Source: an uncultured Lachnospiraceae bacterium (lineage in GTDB: Bacteria > Bacillota > Clostridia > Lachnospirales > Lachnospiraceae). Taken from it: 36,288 nt of DNA. How positions within the stretch are numbered: position 1 is the first letter of the stretch; every line of letters starts with the position of its first letter. The position numbers and the translations under genes were made by a program. Where the stretch lies: contig CALWSC010000070.1 in the NCBI GenBank assembly GCA_944384105.1, forward strand, positions 1-36,288. The letters run 5' to 3'. The notes below the pieces were generated by a model. That model was not told the DNA's origin and did not search any database. It worked only from the letters and a program-made list of their open reading frames with translations. Positions 18,938 to 26,412 of this stretch are shown in pieces.

Positions 18938-20290
18938 TTGAAAAAATCTTATGAAATCGACATGTGCAGCGGACCTATTTTAAAGAAGCTGCTTGTCTTC
19001 TCACTGCCGCTGATGCTCTCCGGCATTCTGCAGCTTTTGTTCAATGCCGCAGATATTGTGGTAGTGGGAAGATTCACCGGAAGCCAGGCGTTGGCGGCAG
19101 TGGGATCAACGAGTTCGCTGATCGCACTGTTCGTCAATTTTTTTATTGGATTTTCGATCGGTACAAATGTCGTAGTGGGAAACTTTTACGGGGCAAAGGA
19201 TCAAAGGGGCGTCTATGAGACCGTCCACACCTCAATACTCCTGAGTATCATCAGCGGCGTGGTGCTGATCGCGGTAGGACTGCTTCTGGCGGTTCCGATG
19301 CTTGAACTCATGGGAACGCCGGACGATGTACTAGGCCAGGCGACGCTGTATCTGCGCATTTATTTCATCGGTATGCCTGCGACAATGCTTTATAACTTCG
19401 GAGCTGCAATTCTGAGGGCAGTCGGGGATACGAAAAGGCCGCTGTATTATCTGAGTGTGGCAGGCATCATCAACGTGATTCTCAACCTGTTCTTTGTCAT
19501 TGTGTTCGGTATGGGCGTAGCGGGCGTGGCGCTGGCGACGATTATTTCCCAGACTGTTTCCGCAATCCTGATGATCCGCTGCCTGTGCAGAATCGAGGGG
19601 ATGTGCCGCCTGGTATTAAAGGAGCTGAAGTTTTATCCCGATAAGTTAAAGAGAGTTCTGCGCATCGGGCTGCCCGCGGGACTGCAGAGCTCAATTTTCT
19701 CGATTTCGAACGTGCTGATTCAGTCATCGGTCAATTCCTTCGGCTCCGTTGCCATGGCGGGCAACACGGCGGCGTCAAATATTGAGGGCTTCATTTATAC
19801 TTCCATGAACGCCGTATATCAGGCAAACTTAAGCTTTACCAGCCAGAATATGGGCGCAGGAAATTATAAGCGTATGAATCAGGTACTCGTCCGCTGCCTG
19901 GGACTGGTAGCGGTCATCGGCATCGTGCTTGGCGCACTTGCGCTGGCTGCGCGCTACCAGCTTCTTTCCATCTATACGACGGAAGCGGATGTGGTGACTT
20001 ACGGTATCAAGCGTATGTCAATCATCTGTACCACATACTTCCTGTGCGGCATGATGGATGTTATGGTCGGCAGTATCAGGGGAATGGGCTACTCCGTAAT
20101 GCCGATGATCGTCTCCCTGACCGGGGCCTGCCTTTTCAGAATTATCTGGATATTCACGTTCTTCCGGATGGACCACACCCTGGAAAATCTGTATATTTCC
20201 TATCCGATTTCCTGGGCGCTCACGGCTGCAGTACATTTTATATGCTTTCTGTACGTGAGAAAGAAGGCCATTGGAGCATTGAAGAGATAA
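18938..20290 (+). CDS. MATE-family efflux transporter
   Basis: 450 residues, twelve predicted membrane segments in two homologous MatE halves (VFSLPLMLSGILQLLFNAADIVVVGRFTG in the first; IGLPAGLQSSIFSISNVLIQS in the second). MATE proteins export drugs or metabolites using Na+ or H+ gradients, the former possibly maintained by the V-ATPase in this window. The start is TTG at 18938, supported by GGGGGA a few bases upstream and by MKKSYEIDMCSGPILKKLL, a standard family N-terminus. Its stop codon directly abuts the stop codon of the opposing MATE gene. Confidence 0.93.
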   Translation: MKKSYEIDMCSGPILKKLLVFSLPLMLSGILQLLFNAADIVVVGRFTGSQALAAVGSTSSLIALFVNFFIGFSIGTNVVVGNFYGAKDQRGVYETVHTSILLSIISGVVLIAVGLLLAVPMLELMGTPDDVLGQATLYLRIYFIGMPATMLYNFGAAILRAVGDTKRPLYYLSVAGIINVILNLFFVIVFGMGVAGVALATIISQTVSAILMIRCLCRIEGMCRLVLKELKFYPDKLKRVLRIGLPAGLQSSIFSISNVLIQSSVNSFGSVAMAGNTAASNIEGFIYTSMNAVYQANLSFTSQNMGAGNYKRMNQVLVRCLGLVAVIGIVLGALALAARYQLLSIYTTEADVVTYGIKRMSIICTTYFLCGMMDVMVGSIRGMGYSVMPMIVSLTGACLFRIIWIFTFFRMDHTLENLYISYPISWALTAAVHFICFLYVRKKAIGALKR

Positions 20291-21640
20291 TCAGTCCTCG
20301 CCGCTGTTCTGCGGAAGTGTGCGCATAGAATGTTTCAGAAGCAGCAAAGAGATAACGATCGTCAAGTAATCGGCGGCAGCCTGCGTAAAATTGATGCCAT
20401 CAATTCCGAACAACGCATGCAGGATATAGAGCAGGGGAATAAAAAACAGACCCTGGCGGCAGACAGAGAGCAGCGTGGCGGGAAGCGGCCGGTTAAGTGC
20501 CTGCATGCTGTTGATGGATAAGAACAAAAGCCCCAAAATGGGACCGGCAAGTGATGTTGCTATCAGCATATCGGAACCGTAGGAGATAACCTCAGCGTCG
20601 TTAATGAACAATGCCACTACGGGGCGGCTTCCGAGAATATACGCTGCAGAGAGAATGGTACCGCAGATAATGGTGAGAACAGCACTGAACTTCAGTACTC
20701 CGGTAAAGCGTCTGCGCAGTCCTGCGCCATAGCAGTATCCCAAAAGAGGCTGGATACCGTTAGCTATTCCCATATGTATAAACGCTATGAGCATATATGC
20801 TTTTGTGACAATACCCATGGCAGCGAGAGGCTTATCTCCGTAATCGGCGAGCGAGTTATTGAGAAGTACAGTGGCAACACTCATCAGACCGGAGTTAATA
20901 CCGGCAGGAATACCAAGGGAAAGCACGCGGGTACAGGCAGACGGAGCAGCGCGCAGTGCACTGATCTGAATAGAGAGCATACGGCTTTTCTTTGCAAAAT
21001 AGTAGAGATAATAAATACAGCCGCAGATATTTCCGAGAACTGTTGCAATAGCGGCTCCGGCGGTTCCCATATGAAAGACCAGGATAAAAAGAGGATCCAG
21101 AATGATATTTACGACGGTTCCGATCATGCCGCCAATCATGGACTCTGTGGCCGCACCCTCACCGCGTACAGCGTGCCCGAAGGTATTTGCAAAGAGAATA
21201 AAAGGTGCTCCGAGTGCAATATAGAACAGGTACTCTCTGGAAAACAGGTATGTCTGTTCACTGCTCCCAAGCAGCCTGAGAAGAGGATCCATAAAGAGGA
21301 GAATAAGAACTGCCAGGAGCACTCCAAAGATCAGGGAGGCGCAGCTGCAGAATGAAGAGGCGGCTTTCGCCTCTTTTTTTCTGCCCTGCCCCAGCAGAAT
21401 AGAGATAAAAGCGCTTCCTCCGATGCCAAGCATATTTGCGATCGCCATATACATGACAAATACGGGGTTTGTGAGAGAGACGGCAGCAACCTGATAGGCA
21501 TCATGTGTCTGACCTACAAAAAAAGTATCTGCCATATTATAGACAACAAGGACTAGAGATGAAATTACAGTGGGAATTGCCATTTGTACTACGGCTTTTC
21601 TCACAGGAGCATCCCTGAATAAAGCATCATTTTGTGTCAT
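20291..21640 (-). CDS. MATE-family efflux transporter, MarR-controlled
   Basis: 449 residues, twelve membrane segments, starting MTQNDALFRDAPVRKAVVQMAIPTVISSLV, a common MATE opening. TTAGGAGG lies 10 bases before the ATG. It is the second gene of a minus-strand unit behind a MarR regulator, 83 bp apart. A palindromic operator (21663-21678) between the two genes suggests direct repression. It differs clearly from the convergent MATE protein next door, so the pair is not a recent duplication. No terminator is visible at its 3' end. Confidence 0.93.
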   Translation of the reverse strand: MTQNDALFRDAPVRKAVVQMAIPTVISSLVLVVYNMADTFFVGQTHDAYQVAAVSLTNPVFVMYMAIANMLGIGGSAFISILLGQGRKKEAKAASSFCSCASLIFGVLLAVLILLFMDPLLRLLGSSEQTYLFSREYLFYIALGAPFILFANTFGHAVRGEGAATESMIGGMIGTVVNIILDPLFILVFHMGTAGAAIATVLGNICGCIYYLYYFAKKSRMLSIQISALRAAPSACTRVLSLGIPAGINSGLMSVATVLLNNSLADYGDKPLAAMGIVTKAYMLIAFIHMGIANGIQPLLGYCYGAGLRRRFTGVLKFSAVLTIICGTILSAAYILGSRPVVALFINDAEVISYGSDMLIATSLAGPILGLLFLSINSMQALNRPLPATLLSVCRQGLFFIPLLYILHALFGIDGINFTQAAADYLTIVISLLLLKHSMRTLPQNSGED

Positions 21641-21662
21641 TGTTAAAGAACCTCCTAAAAAA

Positions 21663-21678
21663 AGTATGCAAGCAAACT
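21663..21678 (-). promoter_or_regulatory. MarR operator copy 2, in front of the MATE gene
   Basis: AGTATGCAAGCAAACT: arms AGTATGC/GCAAACT around AA, one mismatch from perfect. It matches the operator at 22184 (AGTTTGCATGCAAATT) and lies just upstream of the MATE ribosome binding site, where bound repressor would block a promoter or elongation. Confidence 0.6.
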
Positions 21679-21723
21679 ATTTGGGAACAAAAAAACAATG
21701 TTTCACTTCTTCTGATAAATGGT

Positions 21724-22167
21724 TTATCCGAGAAGATGACTCATCATCCGTCGGCACATTTCCTTAAATTGCTCAGCCTCACCGGGTTGTAGTGCTTCAG
21801 TGAGTGTGCGTTCAATTTCATGACGGATGGACTGACATGCCTCATGCAGACGGAGTCCTTCCGGAAGGAGTTCCAACTTTTTAAGCCTGGCGTCATGTGC
21901 GGCACAGACACGGCAGATGAGTCCTTTTTTTTCCATGAGTGAGAGCATCTTTGAGGCTGTAGCCCGGTTTATGAAGAATTCCTCCTCGATATCCTTCTGG
22001 TAGATATCCCTCTTCTGGTCATAGAGAAAATCCACAACCCACATATTCATCAGAGAATATTCCCGAAATTCTCTGCGGTTATAAAGACTATGGCTTAGCC
22101 GCAGAATATGATTGTCCAGCTTTTTGATATAAAAGCTGATATCAGTATTTTCGGATTCACTATGCAT
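21724..22167 (-). CDS. MarR-family transcriptional regulator
   Basis: 147 residues, the usual MarR size. The winged-helix core reads DIEEEFFINRATASKMLSLMEKKGLICRV (recognition helix and start of the wing), followed by the RLKKLELLPEGLRLHE block; flanking helices form the dimer interface. GGAGG precedes the ATG by 6 bases. Two copies of an AGTNTGC-NN-GCAAANT palindrome, one in its own promoter and one before the downstream MATE gene, indicate that it represses itself and the exporter until an unknown ligand binds. Confidence 0.92.
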   Translation of the reverse strand: MHSESENTDISFYIKKLDNHILRLSHSLYNRREFREYSLMNMWVVDFLYDQKRDIYQKDIEEEFFINRATASKMLSLMEKKGLICRVCAAHDARLKKLELLPEGLRLHEACQSIRHEIERTLTEALQPGEAEQFKEMCRRMMSHLLG

Positions 22168-22183
22168 AATCTTCCTCCTATAT

Positions 22184-22199
22184 AGTTTGCATGCAAATT
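22184..22199 (-). promoter_or_regulatory. MarR operator copy 1, in the marR promoter
   Basis: AGTTTGCATGCAAATT contains the perfect 12-bp palindrome TTTGCATGCAAA (22186-22197). On the minus strand it lies downstream of TTGTTT (22211-22206) and overlaps the likely spacer/-10 area (AACTATATA), a classic position for repression. Confidence 0.65.
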
Positions 22200-22207
22200 A
22201 TTTTAAA

Positions 22208-22249
22208 CAAAAAAAGAGGAACCGTCAAGAAAAAATTTCAGACGGTTCC
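22208..22249 (-). terminator. Terminator after the DUF2798-type gene
   Basis: On the minus strand GGAACCGTC pairs perfectly with GACGGTTCC across a 14-base loop, followed by TCTTTTTTTG. It ends the membrane-protein transcript just before the marR promoter. Confidence 0.88.
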
Positions 22250-22255
22250 GATATA

Positions 22256-22729
22256 TCAATGTTCAGCAAGCTGTTTTTTGAACAGTGTGCGGAAGATCAG
22301 GCGTACAAACGGTCCTGCATAGCACATCTGCCAGAAGAAAGCCATCGGGAAATTCAGCGCTGTGGTCTGAAGCCATACGGCAGGGAACTCGCTTCCCGCG
22401 TCCTTAAAGAGCAGCGTTGCAGCCAGGCTCATTACCGGGCACATGATGCACACGATCATTGCCGAGATCGCCAGCACGATAAACACCGGTTTATCCACTC
22501 CCGGCGTTACAAGCCGCAGAGCAAGTATATGCGCCAGCTTATCCACAATAAAGAATTCCAGAATAAAAGCAATGGGAAGCATAATGACAAGCTCATGAAA
22601 AGCGAGCAGGAAGACCTGATTGCTCATACCTCCCCGGTTGAGCGCGATATTGTAACAGATCATTCCATAGACCATGACGAAAGCCATGAGAATGGTAAAG
22701 ATAACATTTTGAAATCTTGTCTTTGGCAT
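22256..22729 (-). CDS. DUF2798-type membrane protein
   Basis: 157 residues with four predicted membrane helices in two similar halves (FQNVIFTILMAFVMVYGMICYN and FIVLAISAMIVCIMCPVMSLAAT), the layout of proteins with two DUF2798 domains. Function is unknown. The ATG at 22729 is preferred over a TTG 13 codons upstream because AAAGGAG lies 9 bases before it. It has its own promoter at 22848-22877 and its own terminator, so it is a monocistronic gene between the MarR unit and the divergent Cys-rich gene. Confidence 0.8.
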   Translation of the reverse strand: MPKTRFQNVIFTILMAFVMVYGMICYNIALNRGGMSNQVFLLAFHELVIMLPIAFILEFFIVDKLAHILALRLVTPGVDKPVFIVLAISAMIVCIMCPVMSLAATLLFKDAGSEFPAVWLQTTALNFPMAFFWQMCYAGPFVRLIFRTLFKKQLAEH

Positions 22730-22847
22730 ACGTAAATTCTCCTTTGTCGTAAAATAAATCTGCGGCAAAAAAAGTTGTGTTGTTCAGCGGCTGCTGCAGA
22801 CTGCCGATCGTTTCCAATTTCATATACCAAAGTTTTTTGCGGGGACT

Positions 22848-22877
22848 AATATATCATATGAACGGAAGGAAAGTCAA
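22848..22877 (-). promoter_or_regulatory. Promoter of the DUF2798-type gene
   Basis: On the minus strand TTGACT (22877-22872), an 18-bp spacer and TATATT (22853-22848). It leaves a leader of about 110 bases. The 22730-22968 gap holds this promoter and, presumably, the less obvious promoter of the divergent gene at 22969 (a TGGTATTAT extended -10 near 22917-22925). Confidence 0.55.
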
Positions 22878-22968
22878 GAAAAAATTATAAAATCCTATGG
22901 CATTCTCTTTATAAGTATGGTATTATTTATAAGTAACATCCTTGATTTTGCATTAGGAGGAATTATAA

Positions 22969-23274
22969 ATGAAAATTGACGGAAACGAACTCGAAAAGGA
23001 AGCCCTTGCATTGATACACGCCGGCAGGAGACCGGAGGGGTTAAAGCTGCAGGAGAAATTTGCAAGCCAGTTCAGGGAGGAATATGCGCATAAGGATCAC
23101 TGTCCCTGTACGAAAGCATGCCGGTATCACGGAAACTGTAAGGAGTGCGTGGCGATTCACCGCGCGCATGAAGAGCACCTGCCGAATTGTTTCCGGAATA
23201 TGGTGAATAAGAAGATCCGTATGATCTCCGAGCTGACGGAGCATACTGCTATGGAAGAGACAGGAAAGGAATGA
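22969..23274 (+). CDS. Small Cys/His-rich protein, probable metal binder
   Basis: 101 residues with AGGAGG before the ATG. The middle holds a cluster spaced CPCTKACRYHGNCKECVAIH, then HLPNC: six Cys and several His in the pattern CxCx3Cx2HGxCx2Cx3H...LPxC. This is a recurring small clostridial family, likely Zn- or Fe-S-binding, of unknown function. The flanks are helical and charged. The SRAP gene begins 7 bp after its stop, so the two are co-transcribed; whether that reflects a DNA-repair role is open. Confidence 0.8.
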   Translation: MKIDGNELEKEALALIHAGRRPEGLKLQEKFASQFREEYAHKDHCPCTKACRYHGNCKECVAIHRAHEEHLPNCFRNMVNKKIRMISELTEHTAMEETGKE

Positions 23275-23280
23275 TGCGCA

Positions 23281-23871
23281 GTGTGCGGACGATTCTATAT
23301 TGACGGGGAGATGTGGGGAGAGCTGCCGGACGCAGTTGAATGCCGTGTCAGCGGCGGATTGACAGAGGTGCGGACGGATATTGTCCCTTCCCGGCAGTCT
23401 CCCGTACTGCGGCTTCAGGCGGATCGGTTGTTCCTTGAGCCGATGCGCTGGGGATTTCCCGGTGCGGGCGGGAAACTTCTGATTAACGCCCGTGCCGAAT
23501 CGGTACTGGAACGTCCGATGTTCAGGGAGAGCTTCTTAAGCCGCCGGCTGATTATCCCTGCGGCCGGATTCTATGAGTGGAGCCCGTCAAAGGAGAAGGC
23601 GGAATTTACGCGTCCGGGCTCTGCGGCGATGTTTCTGGCGGGATTTTATAACATCGTTGAGGGAGAAAACCGTTTTGTGATTCTCACAGTTCCGGCAAAC
23701 GCGTCCGTTGCCCCGGTACACCATCGAATGCCGCTTATGCTGGAACGGGATGATCTCAAGACGTGGCTTTCCAGCGCACCCGAGGCGGAGCGGACGCTGA
23801 AAAGCCCTATGCCGCTGCTTGTGCGAAGACAGGAGTACGAGCAGCAAAGTATTTTTTCATTTCTGCATTAA
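23281..23871 (+). CDS. yedK: SRAP-domain protein (YedK/HMCES-like abasic-site shield)
   Basis: 196 residues. SRAP proteins covalently trap abasic sites in single-stranded DNA through the N-terminal Cys. The start is therefore GTG at 23281, which places Cys2 (MCGRFY) correctly after Met removal. Other conserved elements are MRWGFPG, INARAES (Asn69, Arg71, Glu73), AAGFYEW with Glu99, and the HHRMP loop with His148. The protein is slightly short for the family but every core motif is present. AAAGGA precedes the start. It shares a transcript with the Cys-rich gene and ends before a strong stem at 23883. Confidence 0.92.
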   Translation: MCGRFYIDGEMWGELPDAVECRVSGGLTEVRTDIVPSRQSPVLRLQADRLFLEPMRWGFPGAGGKLLINARAESVLERPMFRESFLSRRLIIPAAGFYEWSPSKEKAEFTRPGSAAMFLAGFYNIVEGENRFVILTVPANASVAPVHHRMPLMLERDDLKTWLSSAPEAERTLKSPMPLLVRRQEYEQQSIFSFLH

Positions 23872-23882
23872 AATATATCCGC

Positions 23883-23928
23883 ATAAAGCTGCCGCGGGCG
23901 GAGCAGTGTCTGTCCGCGGCAGCTTTAT
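23883..23928. terminator. Perfect 15-bp stem after the SRAP gene
   Basis: ATAAAGCTGCCGCGG pairs perfectly with CCGCGGCAGCTTTAT around a 16-base loop. There is no long T run beyond the stem's own TTTAT, so it is probably a terminator but could also act as an RNA-end protector. Confidence 0.65.
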
Positions 23929-23999
23929 ACACCATGTATACACAGAATGTAAAGTTTTGTTAAAAGAAAGGAAAATTTTAATTTTATACATGGAAACAG

Positions 24000-24028
24000 T
24001 TGAAAAAAAAAGTAAAATGTAATATGAT
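24000..24028 (+). promoter_or_regulatory. Promoter of the dehydrogenase/malic enzyme operon
   Basis: TTGAAA, 17 bp, TATGAT. The surrounding region 23940-24085 is very AT-rich. A single TTGTTAA half-site (23957-23963) lies upstream, without the second half of a Rex operator. Confidence 0.65.
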
Positions 24029-24087
24029 AGAACTATATTTTCGGATTGAAAATTGACAAAATATAATCAGGCAAGAAGGAGAAGATC

Positions 24088-25029
24088 ATGAGAGCGCATA
24101 AAGACAAAATAGTGGTAATCGGCGCCGGAAATGTAGGCGAGGCGATTGCCTATACCCTGATGGTAAGGGTACAGGCGAATGATATTGTACTGGTAGACAT
24201 CAATGAGAATAGAGCAAAAGGCGCGGCGCTGGATATTGCTCATGGAACCAGCTTTTATAAGCAGGTATGGGTAAGACAGGGCGGATATGAAGAGTGCGCG
24301 GATGCACAGGTGATTATCATCACTGCAGGAATCGCGAGAAAGCCGGGACAGACACGTCTGGAGCTGGCTAAGACGAATGTTTCCATCGTAAAGGGAATCA
24401 CTGAGAATATCATGAAGTATGCGGAGAATCCGCTGATTCTTGTGGTATCGAATCCGGCAGATATTATGACCATGGCAGTGCGCCAGGTATCCGGACTGCC
24501 TGCTGAGAGAGTCATCGGTTCCGGTACATCTTTGGATACCGCAAGATTCCGCCATATTCTCAGCGAAAAGCTTCAGGTAAATGTAGAGGACGTCAACGCA
24601 TACGTGCTGGGAGAGCACGGTGACAGCCAGGTTCCGATCTTCAGCTCCGCAAATATCGGAGGATGTCCGCTTGAGGTTTATGCAGACGAGGTCGGCGTAA
24701 AGCTTGACTATGAAGAGATTGCTGAACGCACGAAGAACGGCGGAGCAGAAGTCATTGGGCTGAAGGGAGCAACGTTCTACGGAATCGCAATGGCAGTTTC
24801 CAATATCGTGGAGACGATTATGAAGGATGATAACGCACTGATTCCGGTGGCGCATGAGTTGGATGACAGCTTCGGCAAATGGGCAGGCGTAGCGGTATCG
24901 CTTCCGTGCCGCATCGGCTGGGATGGTATTGTACAGACACATCAGATTCCGATGAATGAGGATGAGAAGGCAAAGATGGATCAGTCTGTACAGATTTTAA
25001 GAGCGTTTGCAGAAGAAGCTCTTGCATAA
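24088..25029 (+). CDS. Lactate/malate dehydrogenase family protein
   Basis: 313 residues. NAD(H)-dependent 2-ketoacid reductase. The nucleotide-binding loop is GAGNVGEAIA (12-21) with Asp37 for NAD; the catalytic set is Arg90, Asp150, Arg153 and His177 (GEHGDSQ). The active-site loop reads ITAGIARKPGQTRLELAKTN: Arg84 occupies the substrate-specificity position where typical L-lactate dehydrogenases have Gln and malate dehydrogenases have Arg. The overall sequence is LDH-like, so automatic annotation will say L-lactate dehydrogenase. The arginine and the malic enzyme gene 48 bp downstream make malate/oxaloacetate a serious alternative. GAAGGAGA precedes the ATG. Confidence 0.88.
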   Translation: MRAHKDKIVVIGAGNVGEAIAYTLMVRVQANDIVLVDINENRAKGAALDIAHGTSFYKQVWVRQGGYEECADAQVIIITAGIARKPGQTRLELAKTNVSIVKGITENIMKYAENPLILVVSNPADIMTMAVRQVSGLPAERVIGSGTSLDTARFRHILSEKLQVNVEDVNAYVLGEHGDSQVPIFSSANIGGCPLEVYADEVGVKLDYEEIAERTKNGGAEVIGLKGATFYGIAMAVSNIVETIMKDDNALIPVAHELDDSFGKWAGVAVSLPCRIGWDGIVQTHQIPMNEDEKAKMDQSVQILRAFAEEALA

Positions 25030-25077
25030 GGGCTGAACTGTAATAGATTCCCATGATCAAGAGAGGAGAATAAGACA

Positions 25078-26250
25078 ATGGACAAGAAAGAATTTGCTTT
25101 AAAGCAGCACGAGGAATGGGCTGGCAAGATTGAAGTGGTCAGCCGTGCAAAGGTGGAGACACCGGAGGATCTGGCAGTGGCATACACACCGGGCGTTGCA
25201 GAGCCGTGTCTGAAGATTTCTGAGAATGTAGATCTGTCTTACGTATATACAAGACGCCACAACATGGTGGCAGTTGTCACAGACGGAACCGCAGTTCTGG
25301 GTCTGGGAGATATCGGACCGGAAGCGGGTATGCCGGTTATGGAAGGAAAGTGCGTGCTGTTCAAAGAGTTCGGCGGCGTAGACGCTTTCCCTCTGTGCGT
25401 GCGCAGCAAGGATGTTGATGAAATCGTCAACACAGTAGCGCTGCTTGCAGGAAGCTTCGGCGGTGTGAACCTCGAGGATATCTCTGCTCCGCGCTGCTTT
25501 GAAATTGAAAGAAAATTAAAAGAGCGCTGTGATATTCCGATTTTCCACGACGACCAGCACGGAACTGCAGTTGTTACTGCAGCAGCCCTGATCAACGCTC
25601 TGAAGCTGACAGGCAAGAAGCTGGAGGATGTCAGAGTCGTAACATCCGGAGCAGGAGCAGCGGGAATTGCCATCATCAAGCTTTTGGTAAGCCTTGGCTT
25701 AAAAGAGGTTATCATGTGTGACCGCACAGGAGCAATCTACGAGGGACGCGAGGGCTTAAATGCTGAGAAGCAGGAGATGGCAAAGATTACGAACCAGAAT
25801 AAGAAGCAGGGTTCACTGGCAGATATGCTCGTAGGCGCTGACGTATTTATCGGCGTATCCGCACCGGGCACAGTGACACAGGATATGGTTAAGAGCATGG
25901 CAAAAGACCCGATCCTCTTCCCGATGGCAAACCCGGTACCGGAGATTATGCCGGATGAGGCGAAGGCAGCGGGTGCAGCCGTAGTTGGAACCGGAAGAAG
26001 TGACTTCCCGAACCAGATCAACAACGTGCTTGCATTCCCGGGTATCTTCCGCGGAGCACTGGATGTGCGCGCAAAGGACATCAACGATGAGATGAAGGTG
26101 GCAGCAGCGTATGCGATCGCAAATCTGATCGATGAGAAGGACTTAAACGCAGATTATATTATTCCGAATCCGTTCGATAAGAGAGTTGCAAAGGCAGTTT
26201 CCGAGGCAGTTGCAAAAGCTGCAAAGGATACCGGAGTAGCTCGTATCTGA
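25078..26250 (+). CDS. Malic enzyme (oxaloacetate-decarboxylating malate dehydrogenase)
   Basis: 390 residues, the short bacterial form. Converts malate to pyruvate and CO2 with NAD(P). Conserved blocks: VAYTPGVAEPCLKI and Tyr/Lys-containing N-terminal site, GDIGPEAGMPVMEGK, metal-binding FHDDQHGTAVVTAAAL, nucleotide loop SGAGAAGIAI, and the ANPVPEIMP/NQINNVLAFPGIFRGALD region. AGAGGAG precedes the ATG. Together with the preceding dehydrogenase it could interconvert oxaloacetate, malate and pyruvate, or generate pyruvate for lactate and formate production. A terminator follows. Confidence 0.96.
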   Translation: MDKKEFALKQHEEWAGKIEVVSRAKVETPEDLAVAYTPGVAEPCLKISENVDLSYVYTRRHNMVAVVTDGTAVLGLGDIGPEAGMPVMEGKCVLFKEFGGVDAFPLCVRSKDVDEIVNTVALLAGSFGGVNLEDISAPRCFEIERKLKERCDIPIFHDDQHGTAVVTAAALINALKLTGKKLEDVRVVTSGAGAAGIAIIKLLVSLGLKEVIMCDRTGAIYEGREGLNAEKQEMAKITNQNKKQGSLADMLVGADVFIGVSAPGTVTQDMVKSMAKDPILFPMANPVPEIMPDEAKAAGAAVVGTGRSDFPNQINNVLAFPGIFRGALDVRAKDINDEMKVAAAYAIANLIDEKDLNADYIIPNPFDKRVAKAVSEAVAKAAKDTGVARI

Positions 26251-26266
26251 TCTTGTAATGTACAGC

Positions 26267-26312
26267 GGGAGCTGCCGTACTGATCATTCAGTGCGGCGGC
26301 TCTCCTTTTTTT
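26267..26312 (+). terminator. Terminator after the malic enzyme gene
   Basis: GGGAGCTGCCGTACTGA pairs with TCAGTGCGGCGGCTCTCC around TCAT, followed by seven T residues. Confidence 0.92.
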
Positions 26313-26339
26313 GTACTGAAAAAGATACATTCAGATGCA

Positions 26340-26369
26340 TTGACAGAAGGTCCGTCTATACCATATAAT
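26340..26369 (+). promoter_or_regulatory. Strong promoter of the formate-lyase operon
   Basis: Perfect consensus TTGACA and TATAAT with an 18-bp spacer, the best promoter in the window, as expected for an abundant fermentation enzyme. AGGAGG follows about 30 bases later. Confidence 0.88.
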
Positions 26370-26412
26370 GTGGGCATAGCAGTTAAGAAACACTAATTAT
26401 AGGAGGATCACC

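Noticed and set aside
22593-22823. 76-codon minus-strand ORF overlapping the DUF2798-type gene in another frame
   Set aside because: No ribosome binding site, and the overlapping frame has clear membrane helices and AAAGGAG; the N-terminal part is simply an open leader.
23957-23963. Rex (NADH-sensing) operator before the dehydrogenase
   Set aside because: Only one TTGTTAA half-site is present; the inverted second half is missing.
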